In this document: one piece after another, positions 9,249-19,342 of the stretch
Layout of the letters: the number at the start of each line of letters is the position of its first letter
Position numbering within the stretch: the first letter of the stretch is position 1
DNA from: Mailhella massiliensis
Lineage (GTDB): Bacteria > Desulfobacterota > Desulfovibrionia > Desulfovibrionales > Desulfovibrionaceae
Length of the DNA stretch: 64,000 bases
Reading direction: 5' to 3'
NCBI RefSeq assembly: GCF_900155525.1
Contig: NZ_LT706951.1
Span: 658,508-722,507, forward strand
Program-made: the position numbers and the translations under genes
The notes under the pieces: generated by a model
Seen by the model: the letters and a program-made list of their open reading frames with translations, nothing else
The model's database searches: none
Told to the model about the DNA's origin: nothing

Positions 9249-10220
9249 TCAGCGCAGCCACTCCCTGTTCACCACGTTCTGCGGGTCGCCTTCCTTATAG
9301 CGGCGTATGTTCTCCAGCGTGATGGAAACAATGTTCCTGCGCGCCCCGTCGGTCATCCAGGCAAGGTGCGGAGTAATGAGGGTATGGGGGGCGGAAAGCA
9401 GCGGGTCGTCCATGGAGGGCGGTTCCTGTTCCAGAACATCCGCCGCAAAGCCGCCGAGCCTGCCCCCGCGCAGGGCTTCGGCCACGTCCTTTCCCCGCAC
9501 CACGGGCCCGCGCGCGGTATTGATGAGGATGGAGCCGGGCTTCATGAGCGAGAGCGTTTCCCGGCATACCAGGCCGCGCGTCTCCTCCGTAAGGGGACAA
9601 TGCAGGGAAAGAACGTCCGCACGGCGGAAGAGTTCCTCCTTCGACACGAAGGAAAAGGGTTCGTAGCCCGGCGCAGGCACGGGCCTGTGGGCGCAGGCCA
9701 GCACGTTCATGCCGAAGGCGTGGGCGATTTCCGCCACGCGCCTGCCCAGATTGCCGAAGCCGAACACGCCGAAGGTCTTTCCCGTCAGCTCCACCTGCGG
9801 AGTGAGGCTGTAGCAGAAATCCCCGCAGCGGCCCCAGTCGCCCCGGCGCACGCTTTCATCGTGCAGACTCGTGCGGCGGCACAGCTCCAGAAGCAGGGCG
9901 AACACATGCTGGGCCACGGCGTCGGTACCGTAGGCCGGGGTGTTGCATACCACTATTCCCCGCTCACCTGCGGCGCGGCCGTCCACCACGTTGGTGCCCG
10001 CCGCCGTCACGGCAATGCAGCGCAGGTCGGGCAGCGCATCCATGAGGGCGGCATCCATCACGACTTTATTGATGACCAGCACCTCCGCCCCGGCGGCGCG
10101 TTCCCGCACCTCTTCCGGCGCGGAACTTTCATGGCAGGTCCACTCGTCCGGTCCGTCCACAGGCCACGGAAACGCAAGCCCCGTCTGCAGGGTTCTGCCG
10201 TCCAGCACCGTTATCTTCAT
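9249..10220 (-). CDS. D-2-hydroxyacid dehydrogenase (NAD-dependent, glycerate dehydrogenase-like)
   Basis: Cytoplasmic NAD(P)-dependent reductase of the D-isomer 2-hydroxyacid family, predicted to interconvert a 2-oxo acid and its D-hydroxy acid (hydroxypyruvate/glycerate is one possibility). The 323 residues show the Rossmann motif GVFGFGNLGRRVAEIAHAFG. The catalytic arginine lies in NTARGPVV, the glutamate in VLEQEPPS and the histidine in ITPHLAWMT. I prefer the ATG at 10220 over the one at 10226, because AAGGAGG is seven bases upstream of the former and directly abuts the latter. It is a single gene with its own terminator, divergent from the DUF815 gene. The substrate cannot be fixed from sequence. 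Confidence 0.9.
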   Translation of the reverse strand: MKITVLDGRTLQTGLAFPWPVDGPDEWTCHESSAPEEVRERAAGAEVLVINKVVMDAALMDALPDLRCIAVTAAGTNVVDGRAAGERGIVVCNTPAYGTDAVAQHVFALLLELCRRTSLHDESVRRGDWGRCGDFCYSLTPQVELTGKTFGVFGFGNLGRRVAEIAHAFGMNVLACAHRPVPAPGYEPFSFVSKEELFRRADVLSLHCPLTEETRGLVCRETLSLMKPGSILINTARGPVVRGKDVAEALRGGRLGGFAADVLEQEPPSMDDPLLSAPHTLITPHLAWMTDGARRNIVSITLENIRRYKEGDPQNVVNREWLR

Positions 10221-10596
10221 CGCCATCCCTCCTTGTGCTTCTGTTCAACCTTCATGCCTGCGGCGCAAACCGCGCCTTTCGTCCTCTTTCCCGGCAGGGC
10301 CCTTTCCGCCCAAAACGGGCGAGAAGGCGAAAACGCAGGCCGCGGAAGACCTCTCCTCCCGGCGGCGTTTTCCGCACCGGTTCCCGGCGGACCTTCGCCC
10401 CGCAGGGCATGGACGCGCGGCGCAGCCTCCCGGAAAAACAGACGTCTGTTCCGCCGCCGCGGACGAACAAACGCAGGTTCCGCCTTTCTTCTGCTTGTGC
10501 CACAGCCTCCGCCCCGGCGCAAGACCGCACTTTTCCATCTTGCATGGCCTGGGGCACTGTCCTATACTTGCCCAAACTTTTTGAAGGTGATCTTTC
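10221..10596. other. Divergent intergenic region
   Basis: About 375 bp between divergent genes. It contains the promoter at 10540-10568 for the rightward gene. No gene is supported. Confidence 0.6.
10540..10568 (+). promoter_or_regulatory. Sigma-70 promoter for the DUF815 gene
   Basis: TTGCAT, 17-bp spacer, TATACT, ending 28 bp before the start codon. Confidence 0.6.
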
Positions 10597-11784
10597 ATGA
10601 ATTCCCTGCCTTTTTCCAGTCTCAGGCTCCGCAGCCTCGTTGTTTTCCGCAACATTCTTTCCGATCCCGTGGTTTCCCGCCTTCAGGTCCTGCTCGACGC
10701 CGACCCCGCCGACACCGCCTCCTGCGTGGAAGCCTACAGCGCCTTCGCCTCCGCGCTTTTCGCCCATGGCGACGACTGGAGCGCCTACCTGCTCAATCTC
10801 CTTCTGGAAGATGAAAACATCTACATGCGCGCCAGTTGCGGCAGCACGCCGGTTTCCCCCTGCCTTTCGGAATGTCTGGAACACGAACTGAAATTTCTTC
10901 AGGAACTTTCCGGCTTCGACGGAGAAGCCGTGCGCAGCCGCCTTGCCTACGCCGGCTTTCTGCCCCGGTGGAAAACGAGCGGCCTTGATTTCGCCAAAGC
11001 CTACCATGAACGCATTGCGGGCATACGCATCACAGGCTACGGCATGTTCGCGCGTTACCGCATGTTCACCGTCAAGGACGGCCGCCTTGTCCCCGTGCGC
11101 CACCCCGACCCGCAGACGCTGGACCAGCTTCCCGGCTATGAAAGGGAACGCGCCAAGGTCATTGCCAACACGGAAGCGCTTCTTTCCGGCAAGCCGGTGA
11201 ACAACGTGCTTTTGTACGGCGATGCGGGCACAGGCAAGAGCAGCACGGTGAAGGCCATCGTCAACGCCTACTGGAACAGGGGCCTGCGCCTTGTGGAAGT
11301 GAAGAAGAACCAGCTTTACCAGATTCCCGACATCACCGAAGCGCTTTCCCGCAATCCGCTCAAGTTCATTCTGTTCATCGACGATCTGAGCTTCAGCAGC
11401 AACGACAACGACTTTGCGGCGCTCAAGGCCATTCTGGAAGGCAGCGTGAACGGCCACAGCGGCAATTTCGCCGTGTACGCCACCAGCAACCGCCGTCATC
11501 TCATCAAGGAAAGCTGGGACGACCGCAGCGGCAGCGATCTGCACGAAGGCGACACGCGGCAGGAACTCATGTCCCTTTCCGCGCGCTTCGGCCTTACGGT
11601 CACCTTCTTCCGTCCCGATAAGGACCGCTACCTCGACATCGTGCACAAGCTGGCCGCCCAGTACGGCATCGACATGCCCGAGGCCCAGCTCGACATCCGC
11701 GCCGAGGCCCATGCCACGCGCAACGGCGGGCGCAGCCCCCGTGTGGCCAAGCAGTTCATCGAACTGACCAAGTCCGGCATATAG
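10597..11784 (+). CDS. DUF815-family AAA+ ATP-binding protein
   Basis: A 395-residue cytoplasmic ATPase of the DUF815 family, which has no agreed function. The P-loop LLYGDAGTGKSSTVKAI lies at about residues 205-221 (K214). Walker B is FILFIDDLSF (D262-D263), followed by the family's ATSNRRHLIKESW segment near residue 300. The first 190 residues are a helical family-specific region. GAAGGTGA precedes the ATG. It stands between a divergent dehydrogenase and a small lipoprotein. Family membership is clear from the P-loop context; the biological role is unknown. Confidence 0.88.
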   Translation: MNSLPFSSLRLRSLVVFRNILSDPVVSRLQVLLDADPADTASCVEAYSAFASALFAHGDDWSAYLLNLLLEDENIYMRASCGSTPVSPCLSECLEHELKFLQELSGFDGEAVRSRLAYAGFLPRWKTSGLDFAKAYHERIAGIRITGYGMFARYRMFTVKDGRLVPVRHPDPQTLDQLPGYERERAKVIANTEALLSGKPVNNVLLYGDAGTGKSSTVKAIVNAYWNRGLRLVEVKKNQLYQIPDITEALSRNPLKFILFIDDLSFSSNDNDFAALKAILEGSVNGHSGNFAVYATSNRRHLIKESWDDRSGSDLHEGDTRQELMSLSARFGLTVTFFRPDKDRYLDIVHKLAAQYGIDMPEAQLDIRAEAHATRNGGRSPRVAKQFIELTKSGI

Positions 11785-11793
11785 CCCCCTGCC

Positions 11794-11850
11794 GCGGCCC
11801 TGTTTCCGGGGCCGCGCCTCCACCCTTTCTCCCGGGCCGAAAGGCCCGGG
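11794..11850 (+). other. Two GC hairpins between DUF815 gene and lipoprotein gene
   Basis: GCGGCCC/GGGCCGC at 11794-11815, and a perfect CCCGGGCC-GAAA-GGCCCGGG tetraloop hairpin at 11831-11850. Neither has a T tract. The second lies just before the lipoprotein start and could act in mRNA processing or weak termination. Confidence 0.45.
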
Positions 11851-11864
11851 GCACGGAAAACGCC

Positions 11865-12149
11865 ATGAAACACCTTGCCCTTCTGTGCCTTGCGGCCCTC
11901 TGCCTTGCGGCGTGCGAAACGAAAACCACCGGCAGCGTCGTTTCCTACGATGCGGCGGGCAACCCCGTTTCCACGGAAGTTCATCAGGCCGATACCAACG
12001 ACACCGCCGATACCGCCCGCGCCATAGGCAGGGAAGTCAGGGAAGGCGTGATTTCCGGCTATGAATGGACGCGGGATAAAACTCTGGAAGGCTATGAGTG
12101 GGTGAAGGAGAAAACATCGGGCACGCCCGCTGCTCCGGCAAAGAACTAG
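11865..12149 (+). CDS. Small predicted lipoprotein
   Basis: A 94-residue exported protein with a clear lipoprotein signal: a hydrophobic stretch and a lipobox ending LCLAAC, with C17 as the lipidated residue. The mature part is short, hydrophilic and helical. It contains an imperfect internal repeat (SGYEWTRDKTLEGYEW then VKEKT). No family is recognised. It is the last normal-GC gene before the AT-rich island, and no terminator with a T tract follows it. Confidence 0.75.
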   Translation: MKHLALLCLAALCLAACETKTTGSVVSYDAAGNPVSTEVHQADTNDTADTARAIGREVREGVISGYEWTRDKTLEGYEWVKEKTSGTPAAPAKN

Positions 12150-12369
12150 ACTCACATTTTCCCCGTTCAATGTGACCTTGTCAAACTGAAATTGTACTTT
12201 TCACACTAAATATTGCTCTCACTCACAAATATTGAGAAGTATCATATTATCTCCATTATCAAAATTCTGTGCAGATGAAAAACAGCACCAGAAAATTTTC
12301 TTGAACAGAAAAATATTTTGCGATAAAAATATCCATGTAGTAAATACCCTTAGCATAAAAGGAAAAAAT
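12150..12369. other. Left boundary of AT-rich island
   Basis: Composition changes abruptly here from GC-rich to AT-rich. The stretch carries an inverted repeat TCACATT / AATGTGA at 12152-12175 and a direct repeat of AAATATT near 12209 and 12228. No confident sigma-70 promoter, integrase or tRNA attachment site is visible. Confidence 0.5.
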
Positions 12370-15300
12370 ATGGCCAATCTTCAGGAAGACTATTCGTATA
12401 GTACCGGCGTCAGTATAGATCCTGAAGCCATTATTCACCAACTTCGAGACACGTTGAAACGATATAAATCTGAAGATATCATACGAGAAATTATACAAAA
12501 TGCCGATGATGCGGAAGCTCGGCAACTTTTCTTCTTCCTGCTCCAGGAAGGTGAACGCTCCGGCATTCATCCGCTTTTGCGGCATCCCGCTATTCTAATC
12601 TTTAATGATGGTCCACTCAAAGAAGATGATGTAAAAGGTATCACTCGACTTATTGGAGGAACTAAAAAAGAAGATACTACTAAGATAGGACGTTTTGGCC
12701 TAGGTCTAAAAAGTCTCTTTCATATCTGTGAATCTTTTTTCTTTGCTCCATACAAGCCTGAAGACTCTACATTAAAAGGAAAACTTTTTGATCCTTGGAT
12801 TGATATCCGCAATACGCGTCGATTTGAACAACGCTTGCCACATTGGAATAACGATCAAGTAAACAATGCATTAAATTTTATACATAAATCTTTAGAAAGT
12901 ATTTTTAATGATAAATTTAAAAATTGCTTTTTTATATATATACCATTAAGAAATATTGATTTTGATTCAAATTTTATAAAGATAAGAGAAGAATATTTTA
13001 CACAAGAATCTTTTAAAGATAAAATTCTGGATAATATTATAAATGGAATAGTGTTATCTCTGTCGCAATGCACTTCTTTGGAAAAGATAGAAATCTGTTC
13101 TTCCACATCATTATTCTCATTAGATAATTTAAAACCTATTTATCGCGCAGATATCAAAAGAAAAAATGCTTTACGCAGGCCCAATAGACAAGATAGCGAT
13201 TTTAAAGAGATCTTTTCCAGTAGCATTGATATTATCAAAAAGGATACAAATGAGCACTGGGATTGTCTTGGCATAAGTCGTTTTGACCCCAAAAATAGCA
13301 TCACAGAACTTCAAAACAAAAATGACTGGCCTAAAGTAGGACTTGAAGAAATACCGGAAAAAGCGCTGCCTCATGCTGCTATTACGGTTCTCCACAAAAA
13401 AAATCCCTCTCCGCTTTCTCTGCGCTGGGCCTGTTTTTTGCCTCTCGATGATCATATGTCTACGCCCACCTCTCATTCTGAAGAGACAAAACTAGGTTCA
13501 CATCTCCGCTACACCATTGCAGATTCCTCCATTAATGAAACATGGGAAGTCTTATTGCACGGGTATTTTTTTCTTTCCAGCGATAGAAAAAACATTTTTG
13601 GCATTACTGAAGAAGGAAATCAAAGCATAGAAGCCACGTGGAATACCACTTTAGCCCAACGCATTCTTTTTCCTCTATTGCCCGAAGTCATAAAGCAGCT
13701 TATTGATCAAAATCCACAATATGAATCAATCATCAGTGCAATATCCAGATGGGAAGGCTTTCAAAGGTTTTATGAGGCATTAACATCAAAATGTCTTGTA
13801 AAGCTTGCATTGGATAATCATTGGGAATTACACGAAGAAGCTGTGTATATGATTCCTGAAAAATTTCCCCCTCAACTAAAAGCATGGATGCTGGAAGAAA
13901 AGCAAACTTTTGCCCTTTTGAATAAGGGAATATATCATAAGCAAAAACACGTGCACGATTGGGATGAAAAAATATTTTCAAATCTATGCTCTTCCCTGCC
14001 CTCTGCTCCAGGTGCAATTACGTTATCGGACGTGGATTGGATTACAACATTTATTAAAAGTATTGACTTTCAAAAAAATCACAGACGCTGTCTGAAGCTT
14101 TGGTTTCAGCGCCTTTTAAAAAATAAATTTTTCTCAGATAAAATATCAAAAAACATCGACAGCAGTACAAAAAATCAGATACGGAACAATATTTATGCGC
14201 TTGCAGATACATGGTTGCAAGGATATGTTTCCTATGTACCAATGCAAACAGAAGCGGCGTTACGGGATATTGCTAATGACAACCCTTCCCTTCTTGAACC
14301 CTGCCTTCTGCTGCCGCGCCCCGACAACAAACAGGATATACTCTCCGATGATCAGCGAAAAGAGCTGCTTACTTTTCTGGGAAAAGAAAGGTTGCATGAT
14401 CTTGCTCGACAACCTGAAGCAGATATCGTATTGGCCGATCACCTTCTCCAGAAACAACCTTCTGCAGATCTGTTCAATCTGCCCATCTACCGCATAAAAC
14501 TCTTCTCTCAGGGCACGCAGAAGGAAGCTGCCCGAAGTTTTCAGGCTCTGCAGGAACAGAGTAAAAAAAACTTACTCTTGGCTTCTGAAAAAAATCTGTT
14601 TCCAGACAGCATACTGGAGCAGATTTCCCTGGCGTTACGCTCTGAAGATGTATGGCTTTCTCGTAAGGAATATGCTTTTGTCTGTACCACAGGAAAGGAG
14701 GCCTTATTTTCCGCGATAGCATCCAATGAGCTTTCCGACAACCGCAATATCCATAAACAGCTGTTTGATACTTTCATAAAAGATGAAATATATGAAAAAT
14801 ATAAAGAATTCCACCATTATATTGATGCATTAAAAAAGCTTATCGCTGGGAATATACCTATTGAAGGAAAAAAATTTGTATTATCATTAAAAGAAGAAGA
14901 AGAAGAAGAAGAAGAAGAAGAAGAAGAAGAAGATCTTAGTCATTACTATATTTTTATCAATAGTCAAGAGTACTCTGATATATCCGAAACAAAAAAAACA
15001 AAACTCAATATTATCAATGAAAATGATATCCGCTCAGACAGAATCAAGCATATTCTTCTCAGTGAAAAGCCATGGGAATCATGGAAAAAATTAAAAGAAT
15101 TATGTAGCTCATATAAACAAATTCCCGACGGTCTTGAAGAGGCTTTCAGAGAAAAAGCATGGGTACCGTCCTTATCTGAACCCCAAGGATATGCTCCGTG
15201 CCATATTTTCATCAAAGAACTTCCTTCTATAATACAATCTCGGTTACCCTCCTCCTGGACAACACAAGACCGTCTTTTGGGAGAGTTCCGTACACAGCTT

Positions 15301-18300
15301 TCAGATTTAGACAGAGAATGGATCGTCGACATTCTGAGCAAACTCCAAAGTTCTGTCCATCTGGATACAGGAAAAAAACAATTTATCGCCCTTCTTCAAG
15401 AGTGTGATTTTTTCCCCCCCTGCAAATTCTTTCCGCCGCACCTGCAAGACCTCGTCTCCACAGTAAAGCACCTGAGCTTTCTTGCCAGCTTTATGGACGA
15501 TTCCGAAGAAGGCGTTCTGCTCAAGGATTTACTCTCTCTGGAAGAACTCTCCCCGGAAATCCTGATCAAATTTCAAGCATCCTCGGAATTTGATACACGC
15601 TCCTGCCGCTACGACCTTATCCTAAATGCGGCATCTTCAGCCGGTGAACGGATTCGCCCAGTCATGAAGCACTATGCGAATTTCGTTGATGCCGTCTTCA
15701 CACACGATCCGTTGCTCTTTACACGTAATTACACTTTTCCTACACAAAAGCCCAGCGTATGGAAACATGGCAATCAAATTGCGGCAACAAACTGCAATCA
15801 TAAACCTGAGTATCTCCCAGATAAATATATATGGGAGATCTACCATGCTCATATAAAAAATGAAATATTATTAAATAGTGCAGAAATAAATAAATACAAT
15901 ATTAAAAAATACTTTAACACACCTTTTTGTAAATTTGAATATTATAGAATTGCTTGGTTTTTACTTCTTATATCAGGAAAAAATGAGTCAATACTGTCAT
16001 TGGCAAAAGAATTTGAAGAAAAAGCATATAAAAGTTTTCAAAACATAGGAAAAAAAGAAATAAAAATAAGTAAAATTAACGGTGATAATGATCTTGATAT
16101 TGAACAGGAAAATCTTAGAAAATGTACAAACATAACTATATATTATCCTCAGGAAAAAATAAAAACTCTTGCGGGCAGCCTTTTTTCAGAAAAAAAACAA
16201 ATAAAAAGTTTTTTTGTCGAACTCCCAACCCTCCAAAAAAAAATCAAACGCCCCTACGAATATCATGATATCGAGTATTATGATATCAAATTATACGCTG
16301 ACAAAGAGGGGAGATGCCCTGCTACGAGTCAAGAAGAGTTTACAGCACTTCTCAAAGAATCCTTTTATCAATGGGGAGAATGTATTGATATAGAACAAGA
16401 TAAACTTGATGATATATGGAATAATCACTCTCCAACACAACTTTCCTTAAGCAGTACTATTAAACTTTTAAAGGAAGATCTACGAACTATCCTTGAACAA
16501 CTGCATCTTGAAAACCACCAATTAAAAGAACAGCAGAAGTTACTTCGTGAAGAGATACAATCTTCTGAAAAAAATAATAAAGCCATATCACAGGCAAAAG
16601 ATAAGCTTTGGAATATTGCCAAAGATACCTCTGAAATTTACGAAGCAATTCTTAAAAAAATAGTAGACTACGGTTATCGTGAGAATGGTGTACTATTTGA
16701 ATTGCTTCAAAATGCCGATGACGCATTACGAGATCTAAAACATCCTAATGATACGACAGTAACCATAGCCTTGGACAAGCGCACTTTGTCATTTTCTCAT
16801 CATGGACGAGCCATTAATGATTGTCTTGATAATACGAACGCCTCAAAAAATGACCTGTACAGTATGCTGATATTGAATAGAAGTGAAAAAAATGAACATT
16901 CTTCAACAGGAAAACTCGGACTTGGATTCAAAAGTGTCTTCTTATTGTGTGATAATCCTGAAATAAAAAGCAAAAATCTTCATTTTGTCATAAAAAATGG
17001 CATGTTCCCTGAAGAAAATCTTTCAGAATATTCTATTGATGAAAGTACAACTTTCATAATCAACATAAAAAATACCATTCCTGATAATAAAATTGAAGAA
17101 TCAATATTTTCACGATTTTCTGAAGCAAAACAACTACTTCCTGTCTTTACTCACAAAGTACGAAAAATAATTACTCGTATCAATGGAAAAGAACAATCTT
17201 TCTCTTTTCAACCAGATCAGAAAGGGCAAGGTTGGGCTCTTGATACCAATGCTCAGGTATTGTGTTTTTCAGACTCAGATTCAAAAATCCAATTAGCGCT
17301 TGCCTTAAAAAATCATTTACCGGCCTCCTTTCCTTCGGGAACACCACCGCTATGGCATACCATGCCTACTGTAAGCGGAACAGAGTGGGGACTCGGATAT
17401 GCCATGAATGGCCCCTTCTCTCTGGATGCAGGACGATGCAACATTGCACTGGTAGAAAAAGACTTTAATGATCTCGATAAATTCGGTCATTTTCTTGGAA
17501 AGAGCCTGTGTGATCATAGTAAATTCATCCCTAAAGATATTAATAAACATGAATACTATCATAAGCTTTGGCAAACTCTCAGCACAGGTCTTGAAGATAG
17601 TAATTCTGATAACGAAAAAGATTCTTTGAAAAAAAAGATTCTCCTCCGCCTTCATGCTAATGGTAAGGGTCTTTCTTATTGGATAGAACATAGTAATGTA
17701 CTTGGAAATGGTGTACCTGAACGATGGTCATGGCCTTTACACGCCAATTATACAACTAAATGGAAATCATATACATTTTCTTCAGATGAATCTAAGCGTC
17801 GTTTTTCCGATATGATACAAATATTTTTAGATAAAAAATACCCATCAACATTGTCGTACTGGCCAGTTGTTTCCTCAAAGTATGGACGCCGTTTAAAAGC
17901 TCTAGGCTTTAGTGTAGAAGAAATACACTCGGAGGAATTTTTTACTGCACTCTTTACACATATTGTGCCTCAAAAAGAGCTATCCCCCGATCTTTTTGGC
18001 TGTTTAAAAAAAATAAAAAATGATATTCCCCAGCATCTTTCCTATCCCTTCACCGTCCAGACTCAGGCTGGCTCCTTTCAAGACATACGACAGGTTCTTC
18101 TTCCTGCCTCACTTCGGCATAAACTGGGAGATATTCCTGGTATTGCCGACGAGATGCTCCGTGCTTCCTTTGCTCCTCAAGAAGCCTTGCTGGATGAACA
18201 ATATATTCACGACAAACAAGATATTGAAATGTATATTCTTTTACGTAGTGGACATCAAGTTACGACGGAAACATTAAAAATATGGATTCTCAACCTTGAT

Positions 18301-19338
18301 GATACAGAACAAAAAAAACTTGCTTTGAACTATCTTTTGGAAGGAGAACTCCGATTCAGTCTTATCTCTACCCTTTGTAAATCATACTCAGGCTGGATTC
18401 GAGAACTTCCTACTGTAGAAAATTTACTTCAGAATATGAAGGAAAAAACAGTAGAAAGTCATGAACAGTTGATTATGTATCTCTTTCCCGATGCGTATTA
18501 TCGTAACAACGATAATACGCATATAGAAAATAACATAGCATATTTTTGTAACAGTTGGGATAATTTTGAAGAACTTGTTACTGTTTGGAAAAAAAATAAA
18601 AAAAATATACAAAAACGTTATCTCGAAAAAACTTGGCCTGCTGAATTTCGAGATAGTCAAAAATTAAAAAAAGCTCTTGAGAACAAAGAGCGTGAATCTT
18701 GGCTTATGTTGTTACTTCTTGGTTATCTGCGAAGTATCGGAAGAAGTACTCCTGAAGCCTGTCGTAATTTTGCATCCAAGCTTTATTATAACTACACGCC
18801 TATCTTTAAAGAAGAAAAAAAGAAACATGATCCTGAATGGCTTCATCCTCTTACCGCTTGGCAGGATAACAATATAGAGAAGAATTCTTATGCAGAATTT
18901 ATGAAGTGTTTTCCAGCTTTTCATCAACTTGGACGTTTTCTACTACAGTATCAGAATATTTTCTTCACAATTATGAAAACAAATTGGGATGGAAATAGTC
19001 TGCTTTCACTTTTTTCACCTCGTGCAGACGATGCACTCCATGGTGCAGGAAAAAATTTTGATGCTCCCCCTTTACCTCTGCGCATCGGAAAATATTGGGT
19101 CCTCCGAGAATTGGCACGATTAAACGTCAATGACTGCCAAAACACGGCATCCCCATCATTTTTTGAATTATGCTGGGTTCCTTCTCAGGATTTTCTTAAT
19201 TATCTGAACATACAATACAACACAGAGGATGCAGACAGTCGACAAAAGCTTCTTGTTGAAGAGCTGAGAAAGATCAAAAAACTCGACTATCATTTTGATT
19301 ACTGGTTCAATATAGCATATTTCAAAGAAAAGGAATAA
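12370..19338 (+). CDS. Giant sacsin-like protein with two GHKL (HSP90-type) ATPase domains
   Basis: A 2322-residue cytoplasmic protein. An N-terminal sacsin-type GHKL ATPase is seen at about residues 20-250, with EIIQNADDAEA (E40, N44, D46-D47), IFNDGPL (D80) and GRFGLGLKS (107-115). A long region without recognised domains contains 13 consecutive glutamates (residues 842-854). A predicted coiled coil at about 1355-1415 precedes a second GHKL domain from about 1425. That domain has FELLQNADDA (E1444, N1448) and GKLGLGFKSVF, but HHG where the first has NDG. The remaining 700 residues match nothing I know. The ATG at 12370 has AAAAGG ahead of it; an upstream TTG frame opening is rejected. Its stop lies 4 bp before the helicase ATG, so the genes are coupled. 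AT content and lysine/asparagine use are foreign to the neighbours. A role in anti-phage or conflict biology is inferred from this architecture and setting. Confidence 0.88.
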   Translation: MANLQEDYSYSTGVSIDPEAIIHQLRDTLKRYKSEDIIREIIQNADDAEARQLFFFLLQEGERSGIHPLLRHPAILIFNDGPLKEDDVKGITRLIGGTKKEDTTKIGRFGLGLKSLFHICESFFFAPYKPEDSTLKGKLFDPWIDIRNTRRFEQRLPHWNNDQVNNALNFIHKSLESIFNDKFKNCFFIYIPLRNIDFDSNFIKIREEYFTQESFKDKILDNIINGIVLSLSQCTSLEKIEICSSTSLFSLDNLKPIYRADIKRKNALRRPNRQDSDFKEIFSSSIDIIKKDTNEHWDCLGISRFDPKNSITELQNKNDWPKVGLEEIPEKALPHAAITVLHKKNPSPLSLRWACFLPLDDHMSTPTSHSEETKLGSHLRYTIADSSINETWEVLLHGYFFLSSDRKNIFGITEEGNQSIEATWNTTLAQRILFPLLPEVIKQLIDQNPQYESIISAISRWEGFQRFYEALTSKCLVKLALDNHWELHEEAVYMIPEKFPPQLKAWMLEEKQTFALLNKGIYHKQKHVHDWDEKIFSNLCSSLPSAPGAITLSDVDWITTFIKSIDFQKNHRRCLKLWFQRLLKNKFFSDKISKNIDSSTKNQIRNNIYALADTWLQGYVSYVPMQTEAALRDIANDNPSLLEPCLLLPRPDNKQDILSDDQRKELLTFLGKERLHDLARQPEADIVLADHLLQKQPSADLFNLPIYRIKLFSQGTQKEAARSFQALQEQSKKNLLLASEKNLFPDSILEQISLALRSEDVWLSRKEYAFVCTTGKEALFSAIASNELSDNRNIHKQLFDTFIKDEIYEKYKEFHHYIDALKKLIAGNIPIEGKKFVLSLKEEEEEEEEEEEEEDLSHYYIFINSQEYSDISETKKTKLNIINENDIRSDRIKHILLSEKPWESWKKLKELCSSYKQIPDGLEEAFREKAWVPSLSEPQGYAPCHIFIKELPSIIQSRLPSSWTTQDRLLGEFRTQLSDLDREWIVDILSKLQSSVHLDTGKKQFIALLQECDFFPPCKFFPPHLQDLVSTVKHLSFLASFMDDSEEGVLLKDLLSLEELSPEILIKFQASSEFDTRSCRYDLILNAASSAGERIRPVMKHYANFVDAVFTHDPLLFTRNYTFPTQKPSVWKHGNQIAATNCNHKPEYLPDKYIWEIYHAHIKNEILLNSAEINKYNIKKYFNTPFCKFEYYRIAWFLLLISGKNESILSLAKEFEEKAYKSFQNIGKKEIKISKINGDNDLDIEQENLRKCTNITIYYPQEKIKTLAGSLFSEKKQIKSFFVELPTLQKKIKRPYEYHDIEYYDIKLYADKEGRCPATSQEEFTALLKESFYQWGECIDIEQDKLDDIWNNHSPTQLSLSSTIKLLKEDLRTILEQLHLENHQLKEQQKLLREEIQSSEKNNKAISQAKDKLWNIAKDTSEIYEAILKKIVDYGYRENGVLFELLQNADDALRDLKHPNDTTVTIALDKRTLSFSHHGRAINDCLDNTNASKNDLYSMLILNRSEKNEHSSTGKLGLGFKSVFLLCDNPEIKSKNLHFVIKNGMFPEENLSEYSIDESTTFIINIKNTIPDNKIEESIFSRFSEAKQLLPVFTHKVRKIITRINGKEQSFSFQPDQKGQGWALDTNAQVLCFSDSDSKIQLALALKNHLPASFPSGTPPLWHTMPTVSGTEWGLGYAMNGPFSLDAGRCNIALVEKDFNDLDKFGHFLGKSLCDHSKFIPKDINKHEYYHKLWQTLSTGLEDSNSDNEKDSLKKKILLRLHANGKGLSYWIEHSNVLGNGVPERWSWPLHANYTTKWKSYTFSSDESKRRFSDMIQIFLDKKYPSTLSYWPVVSSKYGRRLKALGFSVEEIHSEEFFTALFTHIVPQKELSPDLFGCLKKIKNDIPQHLSYPFTVQTQAGSFQDIRQVLLPASLRHKLGDIPGIADEMLRASFAPQEALLDEQYIHDKQDIEMYILLRSGHQVTTETLKIWILNLDDTEQKKLALNYLLEGELRFSLISTLCKSYSGWIRELPTVENLLQNMKEKTVESHEQLIMYLFPDAYYRNNDNTHIENNIAYFCNSWDNFEELVTVWKKNKKNIQKRYLEKTWPAEFRDSQKLKKALENKERESWLMLLLLGYLRSIGRSTPEACRNFASKLYYNYTPIFKEEKKKHDPEWLHPLTAWQDNNIEKNSYAEFMKCFPAFHQLGRFLLQYQNIFFTIMKTNWDGNSLLSLFSPRADDALHGAGKNFDAPPLPLRIGKYWVLRELARLNVNDCQNTASPSFFELCWVPSQDFLNYLNIQYNTEDADSRQKLLVEELRKIKKLDYHFDYWFNIAYFKEKE
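14893..14931 (+). repeat. (GAA)13 trinucleotide microsatellite inside the sacsin-like gene
   Basis: Thirteen perfect GAA codons in frame, encoding polyglutamate. Unit gain or loss would change the linker length without shifting the frame. Confidence 0.95.
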
Positions 19339-19342
19339 ACCT

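Noticed and set aside
12232-12369. Upstream extension of the sacsin-like protein from a TTG at 12232.
   Set aside because: The ATG at 12370 has AAAAGG at good spacing and begins a compact N-terminus before the ATPase domain; the extension has no such site.
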